DNA of 64,000 nt, from positions 19,238,001-19,302,000 of the forward strand of contig JAVTVX010000020.1 in assembly GCA_033439265.1 (NCBI GenBank), read 5' to 3'. Under the pieces are notes generated by a model that was given only the letters and a program-made list of their open reading frames with translations, made no database searches and had not been told where the DNA came from. The stretch comes from Dillenia suffruticosa. Taxonomy: Eukaryota; Streptophyta; Magnoliopsida; Dilleniales; Dilleniaceae. Shown here piece after piece: positions 12,350-24,357 of the stretch. The position numbers and the translations under genes were made by a program. Within the stretch, counting starts at the first letter, position 1; every line of letters starts with the position of its first letter.

Positions 12350-13340
12350 GGGTGGACGCGGTCGTCCCTTTTTTGGGATCCCATATTTTTTTTTTATTCA
12401 GTTGTTTTTTTATTCAATTCTTTCCTTTTTTTTATCTATTTTTTTATTCAAATCCTTCATTTTTTATTTTTTTTGCTTGGTTTTGTTTTTGCGATTTCAT
12501 TTTTTTTATAAGTTTTTCATCTTTTTTTGACTTTTTTTTGTCATTCAAATCTTTACTTTTTTTATTTTTTTACCTACTTTTATTTTTTGCTTAGATCTTA
12601 CTTTTTTATTTACATAGATTTTTCTCCTTTTGTTTTTTTTGGCCTCCCTTGTTAACAATAGTTTTTTTTTCCTCATTCATGTCCTTCCTCTCTTTTTTTT
12701 GGGACCTCTTTTTTCGTTCAGCTCATTCTTCTTTTTATTTTTCTATTCTTTTTTTTTCTCTTAAGTTATTTTTTTTACATAGTTTTTTTTTGCTTTTATT
12801 TTTTTGCCCACTTGTCCGTGATGTGTTCGGATAGTCATTCCTTTATTTTTAGATCACAATTTTTTTTTTTAATTCAAGTTCTTTCTCATTTTTTACCCTT
12901 TTTTCTTTTCATTTAGACTCTTACTCTTTTAATTCTTTTACCCCTTTTTCTCTTGACTCATTCATTTTTTTGAATATAGGTTTTTCTCCTTTTTTTTGGC
13001 TCAACTTATTCATTCAAGTTCTTACTTTTTTTTACCTTTTTTTTTTTTTACTTTAATCTTTCATCCTTTTTTAACATAAATTTTCTCCTTTTATTTTTTT
13101 TTGGCCTCACGAATTGTGGTCTCTGTTTTTTTAGATCATAGTTTTTTTTTTTTTTTGCCATTCAGATTCTTACTCATTTTATTTTTTATCATTTTTTCCT
13201 CTTAAATCTTCCATCTTTTTTTGACATATTTTTTCCTTTTAATTTTTTGACCCTACGAATCGATGTCCCTTTATTTCTTTTACTCTTTTACTTTACTTAT
13301 TATCCTTTTTTTACTTCATTCGTTGGCTTTTTTTAGAACT
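12350..13340. repeat. Degenerate pyrimidine-strand (T/C-rich) repeat array
   Basis: The plus strand is dominated by T with C. A block of the form acata..tttttctccttttt..tttttggcc, followed by short mixed sequence (for example cacgaattgtgg, tacgaatcgatg, cttgttaacaa), recurs near 12610, 12775, 12970, 13075 and 13225. Spacing is about 100-200 bp, so this is a decayed tandem array. Its strand asymmetry is opposite to that of 1-2660. Open frames here (for example 12352-12594) are composition artefacts. Confidence 0.6.
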
Positions 13341-14895
13341 CTAGTATTAGCCTCTCTTTTTTTCTTGTTACTAATATACGTCATATTTTTTTATTAATTT
13401 AGATATTGAGTTATTTATATATTTAATAAGTGTCTATACAGTGAAAAAATACAATTCACATTTTGTTGACACCCCGCACTAATTTGAAGTATAAAAGAAA
13501 AAGACTAATGGGTGTAGTTGTTTTTTCACGTGACCAACATGTGACCTTTCTTTAAAGAAGTCAAAAAATCGTTTGAATCTGTATACGTCCCTGATTAGTG
13601 CTTGTTCACCATTTCTATCTACTATTTTACTTTTAAAACTTAGATATTTTTTTGAATCTCTGAATTTAAACACGTTTAGATAATGTAAATCTCAAACGTA
13701 ACATTGATCCAAGTCGTTTTGGTTTTAAAATTTAAAAATTTTTAAATCTGTTAAAATATTTTAAAATTATCAAAATAATCTATCACAATAGAAAATTTAA
13801 TACTTTGTATTGTATTATGTATAATTTGATAACTATATTATAAACTTAATAAATTAGAATTGTTTTTAATTATTTCTTTTCGCAACACACACCACGTAAC
13901 ATGCAATGCGTCTGCCATCTGCTAGTATATGGTAACGTGGGATGCACTTCTCCCATAAGGCTATTATTATGAAAAGTCTGCACATTATGTAATAAATTCT
14001 TTTTTTTTTTTTAATTCAAACGAAGATTGCATGTAGAACTTAAATGTAGAATATTTTTTTTTATATAATAATTAAATAAATTAAAATTATTATTTGAACA
14101 TTTAAAATAAATGAGTCCAGTACATTAACCCCATCATTAATATGTCAAGAAGAACAAGTATAGTACGGAAACATAAAACATTTTTGCTCTTGTCTAGATT
14201 TTGACCCATGACTTTCCTTTATAGAGTGAATACAAGTCGTGGTAATGTTTTACAAATGGAAACACAATATTATTTGTAATTATTATGGGAATAAAAGATT
14301 TGTGACTATTGAATAATAATTCAGTGACAATAAATCTCAATATATTAATAAGTTTATGGATAATAAAGGGAACCGAATTGCATAAACTAAGAGAAATAAC
14401 ATATGATTAGCTGCTCACTGCAAACCTTGAAACACATAAAATAATTGAATATTTAAAAAATAATTCACAGATTACTTTTTTGTATTAAAAAAATTCACAT
14501 TTATATATTTAGTCCTCGTGTGGGTTTGTTTAATGGAATTGAATTTAAGTATTTGTTTTTTGTTTTTTTTTTTTTTGAATCAAAATGGAATTTAGGTATT
14601 ATTCGGATTTGTGTGAATTATGCAGGATCTTGATATTTGGTTTTGTGCAACAAATTGCAATGGGGTTTGTTTTCCTTTCCACCTGTCATCCAATAATTTT
14701 CAATGAAAGTTTATGCATGTGGTAGGTTGGAGCACAGTGATAAAATATTTCTAAAAGACAAAGTACCGCATAAGATTCAATAATTTAGAATCTGAAAAGA
14801 TAAATTATTTTTAATAATATATTAAAAATTTGTGATTTAAAAATCTAAACAAATTGATTGGTATGCTTTTATATTATTTTATGACTCTCTATGGG

Positions 14896-14932
<37 letters not shown>

Positions 14933-15569
14933 TGTAGTCTTTGAAGTGAATTTCAAGATTTTAAAACATTATGTCAATAAGCACATATATTAGGTTAAAC
15001 TTATTATATCATCAGAGAAGATTTCCAGAAATTTATTACTTCCGATTCAAAAATAGTAGAGATGTATGTTAAAATAAAAAGTGAAAAAGTGAAAAACTAA
15101 ATGTTAGATTATTTTTAAATTCACTAAACTAAACATATAAATACATAAATAAGACACGTATTTGTGAGTAGAAATTTTTATAAATTAAACATATGTAATC
15201 CAAAAAATGATCTATTAATTAAAGATGAAAAACCAAAGTAATTTGTGGTCAAAGACGAAAAATTAAAATCATTTTTTTGTGGTAAAAAAAAGGAAAATGT
15301 GAAGGAATCTGTAAATTAAGGAAGAAAAATTGATTAATCACAAATAAGAGAGAGAGAGAGACATGGTAAGAAAGAACAAAGAGAAAAGGGAATAAAAGTT
15401 TCTTAATAGTTCCTATATCATTCAGACTAGATTACTCCAATAACACCTGAATATTGGTGGATGAAAACAAAAACAAAAAAAAGGAGTTAACGCAACATAT
15501 AAAAGAAAAAAAAATATCATATGGGTTTCGTTGGGCGAGAGAAAAAAGACCCCATTAACTATGAATTTT
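13341..15569. other. AT-rich intergenic region
   Basis: No supported gene. It holds a roughly 28-nt run of T near 14899-14926 and a GA microsatellite near 15349-15361. A 64-codon minus-strand open frame at 13479-13673 is less AT-biased than its surroundings but matches no family I recognise. Confidence 0.5.
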
Positions 15570-16065
15570 TGTCGCGAATCTAAATAATGGACTCAAATTC
15601 GATAAGATAATTTAACTTAAAAAATCGACCTATTGGGTGAGAGAACCTATTTGATTTAAATATTATTTTATGATTTCTTGATAATCCGATGTGAAATTCA
15701 TAACATTACCCTCCTCTTAAAAAATCGGACGTCCACGGACGACTCACACTCTAAACGGCTTTCACTTTGACAGGTAGCCCTTTTCCTCTTCGGACGGCTC
15801 TTACTCCAATATTGAGTAGCCCTTTTCTATTTTGGACGACTCTCATTCTGGGACCAAGTAACCCTTTTCCAGATAACCCTCTTCAAGATAGTCTTTCTCC
15901 ATATTAAATTGGAGACTTTGATACCAATTTATCATGAACCCAAGTAATGGACTCAACCCCAATAGAAGAACTCATGCCAAAAGATCGATTTGTTGGGTGA
16001 GAGGATTTATTGGATTTAAATATTATTTTATGATTTTTTTGTGATCCGATATGAGATTCGTAACA
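15570..16065 (-). mobile_element. TRIM (miniature LTR retrotransposon), structurally complete ends
   Basis: The two terminal repeats are 136 bp each: 15930-16065 (5-prime LTR of the minus-strand element) and 15570-15705 (3-prime LTR). Both begin TGTTA on the minus strand. A 5-bp target duplication ATTTT flanks the element (15565-15569 and 16066-16070). Next to the 5-prime LTR is a primer-binding-like TGGTATCAAAG (about 15917-15927), resembling the initiator-Met tRNA site. A purine tract (AAGAGGAGGG on the minus strand, 15710-15719) precedes the 3-prime LTR. The internal part is about 224 bp and non-coding. The LTRs are roughly three-quarters identical by eye, so the insertion is old. Confidence 0.85.
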
Positions 16066-16070
16066 ATTTT

Positions 16071-17454
16071 ATACTCCATCCGGTGAACCGCTTTTACAAG
16101 TCAAGACCGGTCACTTGTTTGCACTTTTTAAACCATCGAGAAGTTAAAATAAATTCACGAAATTTGATTGAAATCGAATTGAACAATTAAAAAATAAAAC
16201 TTTCTTTTTTGATTACATCAACATTCGAATCTTGGATTTCAGGGTTGGGAGAGAGGTATTGTGATCACCAAATTGTTACTTGGAGTCAAAGAAATAAATA
16301 AATAAAACTTTTTCAACATCTGTTTTCATCATATATAAAATTTGTATTTTCATCGTAAATAAAATTTGTATTTGAAATATTATTTAAAAGGTTAGATTAA
16401 CACTTTCTTGGAGTACTTAGGGTCGTGTTAACATTGAATAATCTTTTGTCATGCCACTTGTGAATTAATTAATTAACTTTAGGCATAGAATTTCGCCATT
16501 TTTTGGGATAATCATTTTAGTTTTTCTATCTAATATTATTGATTAAATAATGAAGCGAAGTTCTTTACGTGATTAGAGAGGCCAGGTCCCTTGACGTTTT
16601 AATGGCAAATAACTTTGGAGACAAAATTAAGTTTTTGGATGGGATAATTTGGAAATTGTCAAAAGTAAGAAAATAGATAAAGAAAAAAAAAACTTTACTT
16701 ACACTATATAATAAATAAGCAAATCTACTGTTAATAAAGGGAATACAATATTTTATTATTCAAAACCCATCACAACTTCATTGAACAAAAGTACTCTTCA
16801 CGAGTATTATCCTTAATTTCATGGTAAATATTATAATGGAAAAAATTGAAATTATAAAATTAATAAAGAAAAAGTACCCAATAACCACTCTCACATATTT
16901 TAATCTCTTATTTATTTTTTTTAAACCTTTTTTTTTCCCTTCCCTTTCCTCTTTTAGATGTCTTGTACTTCTTCATGCATCACATGCACTAAAGTTCTCG
17001 TCAATGATGCACACAAACTTGTTAACATTAACATAAAAATTAACATTTCTAAGCTTTTGAAATGTTTCAAAACGTTAAACTAATTAATATTTATATAAAA
17101 ATTTTTATATTTTTTATATTTATAAAAATTTTATATTTAATAAATTATTTATTTATTTATAATTTATAATTTATATTATTCATCTTATTAATGATTGTAT
17201 ATCTGTTTATTTTAGATTTTTACTATAAAAGATGATCATTCTATTATTTTATAAATTAATTAATATTTTTATAAAAATTTTTATAATTTTTACATATAAG
17301 CGTTTGTTCACATTTTCATTTTCTATATTTCTATAAAATCTTGTCTTCTTATATAGTTTCGTATCTATTTATATTTTCCCGTTTTCACTTTAATGCAACT
17401 TGGTGCTCTTATCTAAAATATGTACTCATTATTTCACAATATATATTTTCATTT
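16071..17454. other. AT-rich intergenic region
   Basis: AT-rich sequence with simple A/T repetition around 17050-17290. No gene or element end is supported. Confidence 0.5.
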
Positions 17455-17494
17455 GAAGGTGATTATAAACTTTTAAATCCAACAATTTCACAAT
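17455..17494 (+). repeat. Unclassified dispersed repeat, copy 1, left piece
   Basis: The stretch gaaggtgatta.aaacttttaaa.ccaacaatttcacaa matches 32775-32815. The remainder of this copy resumes at about 26429 after the LINE. Copy 2 therefore shows the uninterrupted site. Confidence 0.75.
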
Positions 17495-17699
17495 TTTTTT
17501 TTTTTTTGGATACAATTGGGACGAGATTACTAACTTTTAAAAAAACCTAAGTCTCGAATATCGCATGACAAATCTGAACACACTTCCTTAGAGGGAGACA
17601 CCAATTCATAAAATCCATGAGTGATTGAGTGACAAATGTGACCTAAAATATCTGCGCAAGAGTTACCTTCCCATGGGACAAATTAAATAGAATAGACCC

Positions 17700-18070
17700 T
17701 AAAAGATGCATTAACCTGATGCATTCTCTGAGGATGTTAAAGCAAGATGATACTAGTTGAGATTTGTCATAATCCAGCTCCAAGATTATCAGGTAGAGGT
17801 TTGTACAAAGATTAAACAAGAGTCCATCTCAAACTCCTTAAATAGTTCTACCATGAATGAGTCTATTACACCCGGTTTACAAGTGAAACCTTATACCCAT
17901 AAACCATACTTATCCTGAATAATGCCCACTGCCCTTGCTTATTCAAAAGTGATGTTTACTGATCTGTCTGTATTTAGTTGTAGCACACCTATTGGAGGGG
18001 GAATCCATCTAATCCATTTCCCCTTGCGCGGGAGAGGGGAAGATGCCCTAAAAAATGCTCTCCATCCATC
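17700..18070 (-). pseudogene. LINE ORF2, RNase H domain remnant
   Basis: Minus-strand translation gives an IRWIPPPIGVLQLNTD-like entry (acidic residue after NT), then GIIQDKYGLW and an EL-F segment. This is the usual order of the RNase H domain that plant L1 elements carry after the zf-RVT domain. In-frame stops are present. Confidence 0.6.
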
Positions 18071-18389
18071 CTATACATAACAATTTGCCATAGCCACTAC
18101 ATGCTCCATGGAGAAGGAACGTCCCTCAAAAACTACACAACATTTCTCTTTTCAAACCCACCAGAGGGTGTATAAGAAGAACATAGCCCAAGGAAGATCT
18201 TCTTGCACTGCATGGGATGAACAATCCTTCTTTAACCAATCCTTCATTGGTCTTCTAGAGAATACAAGATTAGCCAAATATGGAGATCAAACGGTCTGAA
18301 ATCATAGCTGCCGAGTAACCATGCACTCCCAAAAAAGGTGAGACAAGATTTCGGGTAACTTGTTGCAAAGAGTGCAATGAGGGTTCATT

Positions 18390-18756
18390 GCAATTCTTCA
18401 CCGGAAGCAAGTGTCATTAGTCATTAAGTTCCCATGTACCAAATGCCAAACTAAGAACTTGACCCTTTCTTGGCACTTCAACATCCAAATCCAATTCCAA
18501 TTTCCTGAAGGAGCCATAGTAATGTCCCTCCCACACAAACTGAGGTAAGTCGATTTAATAGAATGTATTCCTGATGGATCCCCATACCAAGAAATATGAT
18601 GACTCGAATTTTGGTCCCATGGAATAGATGTTGCCCTAATCTCCTTGATGATAGTTGTTGGGAGAATAGCCACAAGCTTAGGTAAATCCCAAACCCTACT
18701 CGGTGTAATAAACTGATTAACATATACTTCAGCCATATCTGGGGAAATATCTCCAA
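18390..18756 (-). pseudogene. LINE ORF2, zf-RVT (reverse transcriptase zinc-binding) region
   Basis: The 112-codon frame 18736-18398 contains IPWDQNSSHHISWYGDPSG, YLSLC, then WIWMLKCQERVKFLVWHLVHG. These are the D..W, W..G and Trp-rich segments characteristic of zf-RVT in plant L1 ORF2. It lies between the RT core and the RNase H remnant, as expected. Confidence 0.8.
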
Positions 18757-19389
18757 GAATCCTTTAAACTAACGGAACTGAACCCACCAAATTATCTTCC
18801 CGAAAGTGAATACTCCTTCCACTTCCCACTCTCCACCTCATATTACTCCTGATGATATCTCGAATCTTTGAAATACCCCTCTACATTGGTGAACCAATAG
18901 AAGAGCGAGGGCAACTCAATAAATTTTCCGTACAACAGTATTTTCCCCAGAGAACCTCATACCATAACGACGATTCCCCAGATAGAATCCTCTAACCCAG
19001 TTTCATCAAAAGAGCCATATTTATATCCCATATGCCTGAATGCCCAGTCCTCCTTGATCTTTAGGCTAACAAACTACCTCCCATCTTATAGCATGGGCTT
19101 GTCTTCTCCCTTTCAGCTCACCCCAAAGAAACTGTCGATTAACTTTATCTAACTGCCTGTTAAATATGTTCCAATAACCATGAAGATTGCATGACATATA
19201 CTAGAATAGCAGAGGTGATCGACTTGATAAGAGCAAGTCAGGTGACTATATTCAAAATCTTAGCCTTCCATCCCGCGATCTTATTCTAGATTCGCTCGAC
19301 CAAATATTGATAATGTGATCGACCAACTCTGCTATGGATGATACTCCCGGGTAAAACCCCATATCCTTCGTAAGTTGAAAATAACACTA

Positions 19390-20380
19390 ATCTATTAATC
19401 CCCTTTTTAAAGCTAAAGCGCCTCATGGAGAGACAAAAAGTTTCGATTTCTTAGGATTAATATGTAAACCACTCAGGTCTGTAAAAACCCCATGACAATC
19501 CAAGATAGTTCACAACATTCCGAAACTAGCATTTGTAAACAACATAAAATCATCTGCAAAGAAGAGGTGTGAGATAGTTGACCCTTGCGAAGAGATATGT
19601 GAATCAGATTCCAGATACCCTGATAAGCTATGTTTTGTATCATATAAGATAATCTTTCCATGATTAGAGTGAACAAATAGGGGGACAATGGATCACCTTG
19701 TCTTAAACCCTTCCCTAGACCCAAATCTTGTAATGCCTCACCATTCTAAGGAAGAGCAGAGTGTGCATAGGTCACCGCAAATATAATCAAACGCACTAGT
19801 TGTGTGGGGGAAGTGGAAGTCCCGGAGATTCTTCCTAAGAAACTTCCAACTGACGCTATCATAAGCCTTATGAAGATCAATTTTCATCACCATCTTCCAA
19901 CTTTTACTCTAAGAGGTGCGGATAGTGTACACAAGTTTATGTGAAATTATGATGTTATTCAAAGTACCACGGTTAGGGAGAAAACTACTCTGATAAGGAC
20001 CAATCACTTTATGTAGTATAGGCCTAAGTTGAAAGACCAACACCTTAGACAGAACCTTATAACTCATGTTAAGTAAGATGATCGGTCTAAATTCATTCAA
20101 GTTGTCAGCCATTCCACCTTCAGAATTAGACTATATACACTCGGAGAAATTCCTCAAGAAAGCATCCCTCTCTGAAGGCCCTCTCAATGAACTTGAAGAG
20201 GGCTAGTTCCCATAATCTCTGATAGAATACAGGCTGAATACCATCCGACTTTGGGGCTTTCAACCTTTTCATGGAGAAATCTATCGATTTCACCTCAGAC
20301 AACTCAATAGGACGAACCAAAGCCACCTGATCTGAGTGGTAAATAATCTGCCGACCCTCCCAAATTTCATCATCAATCAT
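19390..20380 (-). pseudogene. LINE ORF2, reverse transcriptase core
   Basis: Visible RT segments in order: APKSDGIQPVFYQ (20380-20126 frame); EFRPIILLNMSYKVLSKVL and GPYQSSFLPNRGTLNNI (20112-19909 frame); GLRQGDPLSPYLFTLIMERL (19724-19473 frame). The catalytic double-Asp loop falls in the degenerate stretch after that (near 19550), where an FFADD-like relic is readable. Several frames are needed to follow the domain, so it is a pseudogene. Confidence 0.85.
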
Positions 20381-21244
20381 CCAAATTGGTCTTCCCCCAA
20401 AAAGAGTCCTAAAATGCTCTGTTGAATAATTCTTTAGCTACTGTTGATCATAACATCAAGTTACATCTATTTTAATGAAAGAAATCCGATTCCAACCACT
20501 ACAAAAAAACCAGTTTTTAGCAACAAATTTAGCGACGAAAATTTAATAAAAATTCGTCGGTAAAAACATTAGCGACGAAAAATTTTTTGTCGCTAAAAAC
20601 GCGTCGCAAAAATTTAGCGACAAAAAATTAGAAATTCGTCGCTAAATTTAGCGACAAATAATTTTTTGTCGCTAAATTCGTCGCAAATTTAGCGACGAAA
20701 ATAAAAAATTCGTCGCTAAATTAATTAATTAATTAATAAATATATATTAATATTTTAATTTATTTAATTATTTTTCAAATTTTGCGACGAATTCTGAATT
20801 TCGTCACAAAATTAATTAATTATTTAATAAATATATATTAATATTTTATTTTATTTTATTATTTTTCAAATTTAACAACGAATTTTGAAATTCGTCGCAA
20901 AATTAATTAATTAATTAATTAATATATATTAATATTTTATTTTATTTTATTATTTTTCAAATTTTGCGACCAATTCTGGAATTTGTCGCTAATTTTGCGA
21001 CGAATTTCTCAATTCGTCGCAAAATTAATTAATTAATTAATAAATATATATTAATATTTTATTTTATTGAATTATTTTCAAATTTTTGAGACGAATTTCC
21101 CAATTCGTCGTAAAATTAATTAATTAATATATATTAAAATTTTACTTTATTTTATTAATTTTCAAATTTTGCGACGAATTCTAAGATTCGTCGCTAAGTT
21201 TGCGACGAATTTTGAAATTCGTGGCAAAATTAATTAATTAATTC

Positions 21245-21312
21245 CTGAATCCGGCCCGCCCGCCTGAGCCAGCATCCGCCCGAACGCCCGCCCGAGCCGG
21301 CACCCACAGGCC
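21245..21312. other. GC-rich tract in CACTA-1
   Basis: A sharp compositional switch from AT-rich palindromes to CpG-rich DNA with repeats of cgcccg and gagccgg. It lies immediately next to the tRNA-like boxes at 21359-21413. Confidence 0.8.
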
Positions 21313-21354
21313 CTCCCTTACTTAATTCTTGAGAAATTCCACCACATTGCTTCC

Positions 21355-21416
21355 ACCATGGTTCGAACCCTTGCGCTTCCGTGAACCTTTAAGATCCTGT
21401 AACCATCAAGCTAAAC
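21355..21416 (-). other. tRNA-like sequence with Pol III A and B boxes, in CACTA-1
   Basis: On the minus strand, TAGCTTGATGG (21413-21403) resembles a tRNA A box and GGTTCGAACCA (21369-21359) matches the B box at 10 of 11 positions. The 33-nt spacing is that of a tRNA without a long variable arm. The intervening GGAT-CTTAAAG-GTTC can form an anticodon-type hairpin with a 7-nt loop, using G-U pairs. A proper acceptor stem is not evident, so this is a tRNA relic or SINE-like head rather than a functional tRNA gene. Confidence 0.6.
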
Positions 21417-22559
21417 GTTAATATCTGTTATAAATTTTTTTTTTTACTTATTATCTTTCCTTTACATATTTCACATAATAATAAAACAATATAAAATAAC
21501 AATTTATTATAAAATAATAAAATATTAGTATAAAATAAAATAAAATAATATATATAAAAATAATAATACTATTTTTAGAAAAGATAATATAAAAATAAAA
21601 TATAACATATTAATTAAAAATAATAAATGTGATAATTTTTGTTAAATAAAAAATAAAAAATATATATTAATATTTTAATTTATTTAATTTTTTTTAAATT
21701 TTGCGACGAATTTTGAAATTCGTCACAATATTTATTAATTAATTAATTAATATATATTAAAATTTTATTTTATTTTATTATTTTCAAAATTTTGCGACAA
21801 ATTTTGAAATTCGTCGCAAAATTTGCCATGAATTTTGAAATTTGTCACAAAATTTGTCATGAATTTTGAAATTCGTCGCAAAATTAATTAATTAATTAAT
21901 TAATTTATATTAAAATTTTATTTTATTTTATTATTTTCAAAATTTTGGGACGAATTTTGAAATTCGTCTCAAAATTAATTAATTAATTAATTAATTAATA
22001 TAAATATTTTATTTTATTTTATTATTTTCAAAATTTTGCGACGAATTTTGAAATTCGTCGCAAAATTAATTAATTAATTAATTAATATATATATTAATAT
22101 TTTATTTTATTTTATTATTTTTCAACTTTTGCGACGAATTCTGAGATTTGTCGTTAATTTTGCTACGAATTTTGAAATTCATCGCAAAATTAATTAATTA
22201 ATTAATAAATATATATTAATATTTTATTTTATTTTATTATTTTCAAAATTAGCGACGAATTTCAAAATTCGTGGCAAAATTAGCGACGAATCTCAGAATT
22301 CGTCGCAAAATTAGCGACAAATGTTGAAATTCGTCATAAAATTAGCGACGAATGTTGAAATTCGTCGCAAAATTAGTGACAAATTTCCGGTCGTCTCTAA
22401 ATCAGCTACGACTTTTTTTTCGTTGGAAATTTCGTTAGAAATAGTGATGAAAAAATATTTCGTCGCTAAATTCGTCGCAAATTTGCAACGAAAAAAATTT
22501 GTCGTTAAATTTCGTCGCAAAAAATGAGTTTTTATATAGTGAACTGTGCCTCACTAATA

Positions 22560-23640
22560 TCGTCAAATGATAAAATTGGGTATTATGGTCACCCTGACAA
22601 AACCATTGAAGTCTGGATTTCTGGTACCAAAGGATCTCCTCCATATCCAAGATCATGTGATACTCCCCCAGCAGTCTCTGTTCTAGCCTGTCCAAGAATT
22701 CCGCAAGAGTAGCCCCTAGCAGACTGAATCCCACTTAAACAAGTCTCGAACTAACGCTTTATATGAAATAAATTCCCAAATACCCATTTGTTTCACCCTC
22801 GCAATGCCATAGAGGTAGCCTTAACAAAATGAAGTAAAGAGGTCTTACCATGCCCTCCACACCATCTATGCAAATACTTGGTAAACTTAGTGTGTTGAAA
22901 CCAGATTGCCTGAAATCTAAATGGGCGCTCTACCTTTGAAGGAGGGGAAGTCATGCAAGTCTGAAGAAAAATAGGGTGATGATCTCCATACACTTAAGGA
23001 AGATTGATAACTTTTGCCTCAGAAAACCTAAATCTACTCAACTCATTACCCAAAACACAACCCCAACTTTCCCTGAGAGTTACCTGACCACCCCTCCCCT
23101 CCCCTCTTCCTTATCCAAGTAAATGGACATCCTAATGCACCTAGATCATGCAAATTACATTTTTCCCTACAATCTTGAAATCGGCTTGTCTTTCTATAAC
23201 TCTGATTGTTTTATTACTCATTTTTAAAATCCCAACAATATCATTAAAATCGCCCAAAATAAACCAAGTATCATCCATTGATATCTCCAAATTACCCAAA
23301 CTATTCCATGCTATTCTATGCTTCCAATTTCTTCTCCCTATGAGGCTATATATAAACAAAAGTGACATAACATATGGTTTCACCCATCCGAACCCGACGA
23401 TGAATTAATTGATTCGTGGCATAAATATCTCTAAATCTCCCAAAGTCGATTTCCACATAAATCACAAACCACCACTAAATCCAAAAGCACCTACCACGTA
23501 CTCTCTATTGTAACCCCAGTTTCGAAGGAATCTCGGAGGGTGAGAGGATTCGCTTTTAGTCTCAATCAATCGGATAGCATTTGGCTCATTTATTTTAATA
23601 AATTCCTTAACGACCCTACAAAGTTGGGCCTATTTCCCGC
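22560..23640 (-). pseudogene. LINE ORF2, endonuclease domain
   Basis: The frame 23383-23141 contains WFILGDFNDI, the Asp/Asn motif of the APE-type endonuclease. The frame 22993-22793 contains MYGDHHPIFLQ, the SDH-type terminal motif, and ERPFRFQAIWFQH, the conserved linker that follows it in plant L1 elements. The rest is spread over frames with stops. Confidence 0.8.
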
Positions 23641-23703
23641 CCATATTCCATGCAACAACTTTATAATTAATTAGAATACTTTAAATTCTTAAAAAACTTA
23701 CCT

Positions 23704-24357
23704 TTATGACAAGCTGGCCTCATCCACCAACATTGTAGCAGTCCTCTCTTCCCTCGGTCCGAAAGTGTACTCTCTTTCTTCTCTGATCTCCATAGGATAA
23801 TCCACAGCCTTACCATCTCCTTCCTGCTGTACCATTCGGCCCATTGAAGACCTAGCACCAGCATCTTCTCGTGTTGGGTTCTTGACAGAGACTCCTCGCC
23901 TTGCCGAATCTAGTGGTTCTGGGAGAAGAGAAACCATCTCACGAGCTATTGTGACTGGTAAGGAAGGGGCAAGATCCACCATTTGTTCTGCAGTAACAAG
24001 AGCTGTGGAAGACGTCGTCAAATAGTAGGATGAACCCAGAGCCGAAGACATTTCAGTTCTGCTCTTATCGGCCTGGTTGCGATCGGTGTCCAAATCTCTT
24101 CGGGGAGATGAAGATCGCGGTGACCTTGGAACATCACGAGCGGTTGTGGTTACGGTTGATCTTGACACATCTGCTGTCGGGTGCACAGTAGACTGCGTTT
24201 GCCGCACTAGAGTACTCTCATTCTGAGCATCAAAGGACGCTTCAAGTGCAGAGGGGTCTATCGGGTTACCCAAGTGTCCTCGGTCACGGTTGGATAGCAA
24301 CAAAGGACTCTGACTGGTGGGTTGCAAGAATGGGCGGATTCTCACCAGCTCTTCCAA
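23704..24357 (-). pseudogene. LINE ORF1, C-terminal region (217 codons open)
   Basis: This is the longest open frame of the LINE. It is rich in Ser, Thr, Arg and Glu with no recognised fold, which is usual for the C-terminal tail of plant L1 ORF1 proteins. It ends just upstream (in element sense) of the endonuclease. Confidence 0.65.

Larger units (their letters stand above)
20497..22541. mobile_element. Non-autonomous CACTA element, palindrome-rich (CACTA-1)
   Basis: The element starts CACTACAAAAAAACCAG and ends ...TATATAGTG (reverse CACTATATAAAAACTCA). Both sides carry the 3-bp target duplication AAC (20494-20496 and 22542-22544). It is 2045 bp and interrupts LINE ORF2 between endonuclease and RT. 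About a dozen units of roughly 110-130 bp repeat a GCGACGAATT/AATTCGTCGC inverted motif followed by TTAATTAATTAATTAA and an AT spacer. At 21245-21430 it holds a GC-rich tract and a tRNA-like sequence. No transposase is present, so movement must have depended on a related autonomous CACTA element. Confidence 0.92.

Noticed and set aside
12352-12834. Phe/Ser-rich plus-strand open frames
   Set aside because: Artefacts of the T/C-rich array; no start context, no domain, and the same blocks repeat degenerately.
22311-22527. Overlapping open frames on both strands at the right end of CACTA-1
   Set aside because: They are translations of the palindromic subterminal repeats, nearly identical in both directions.
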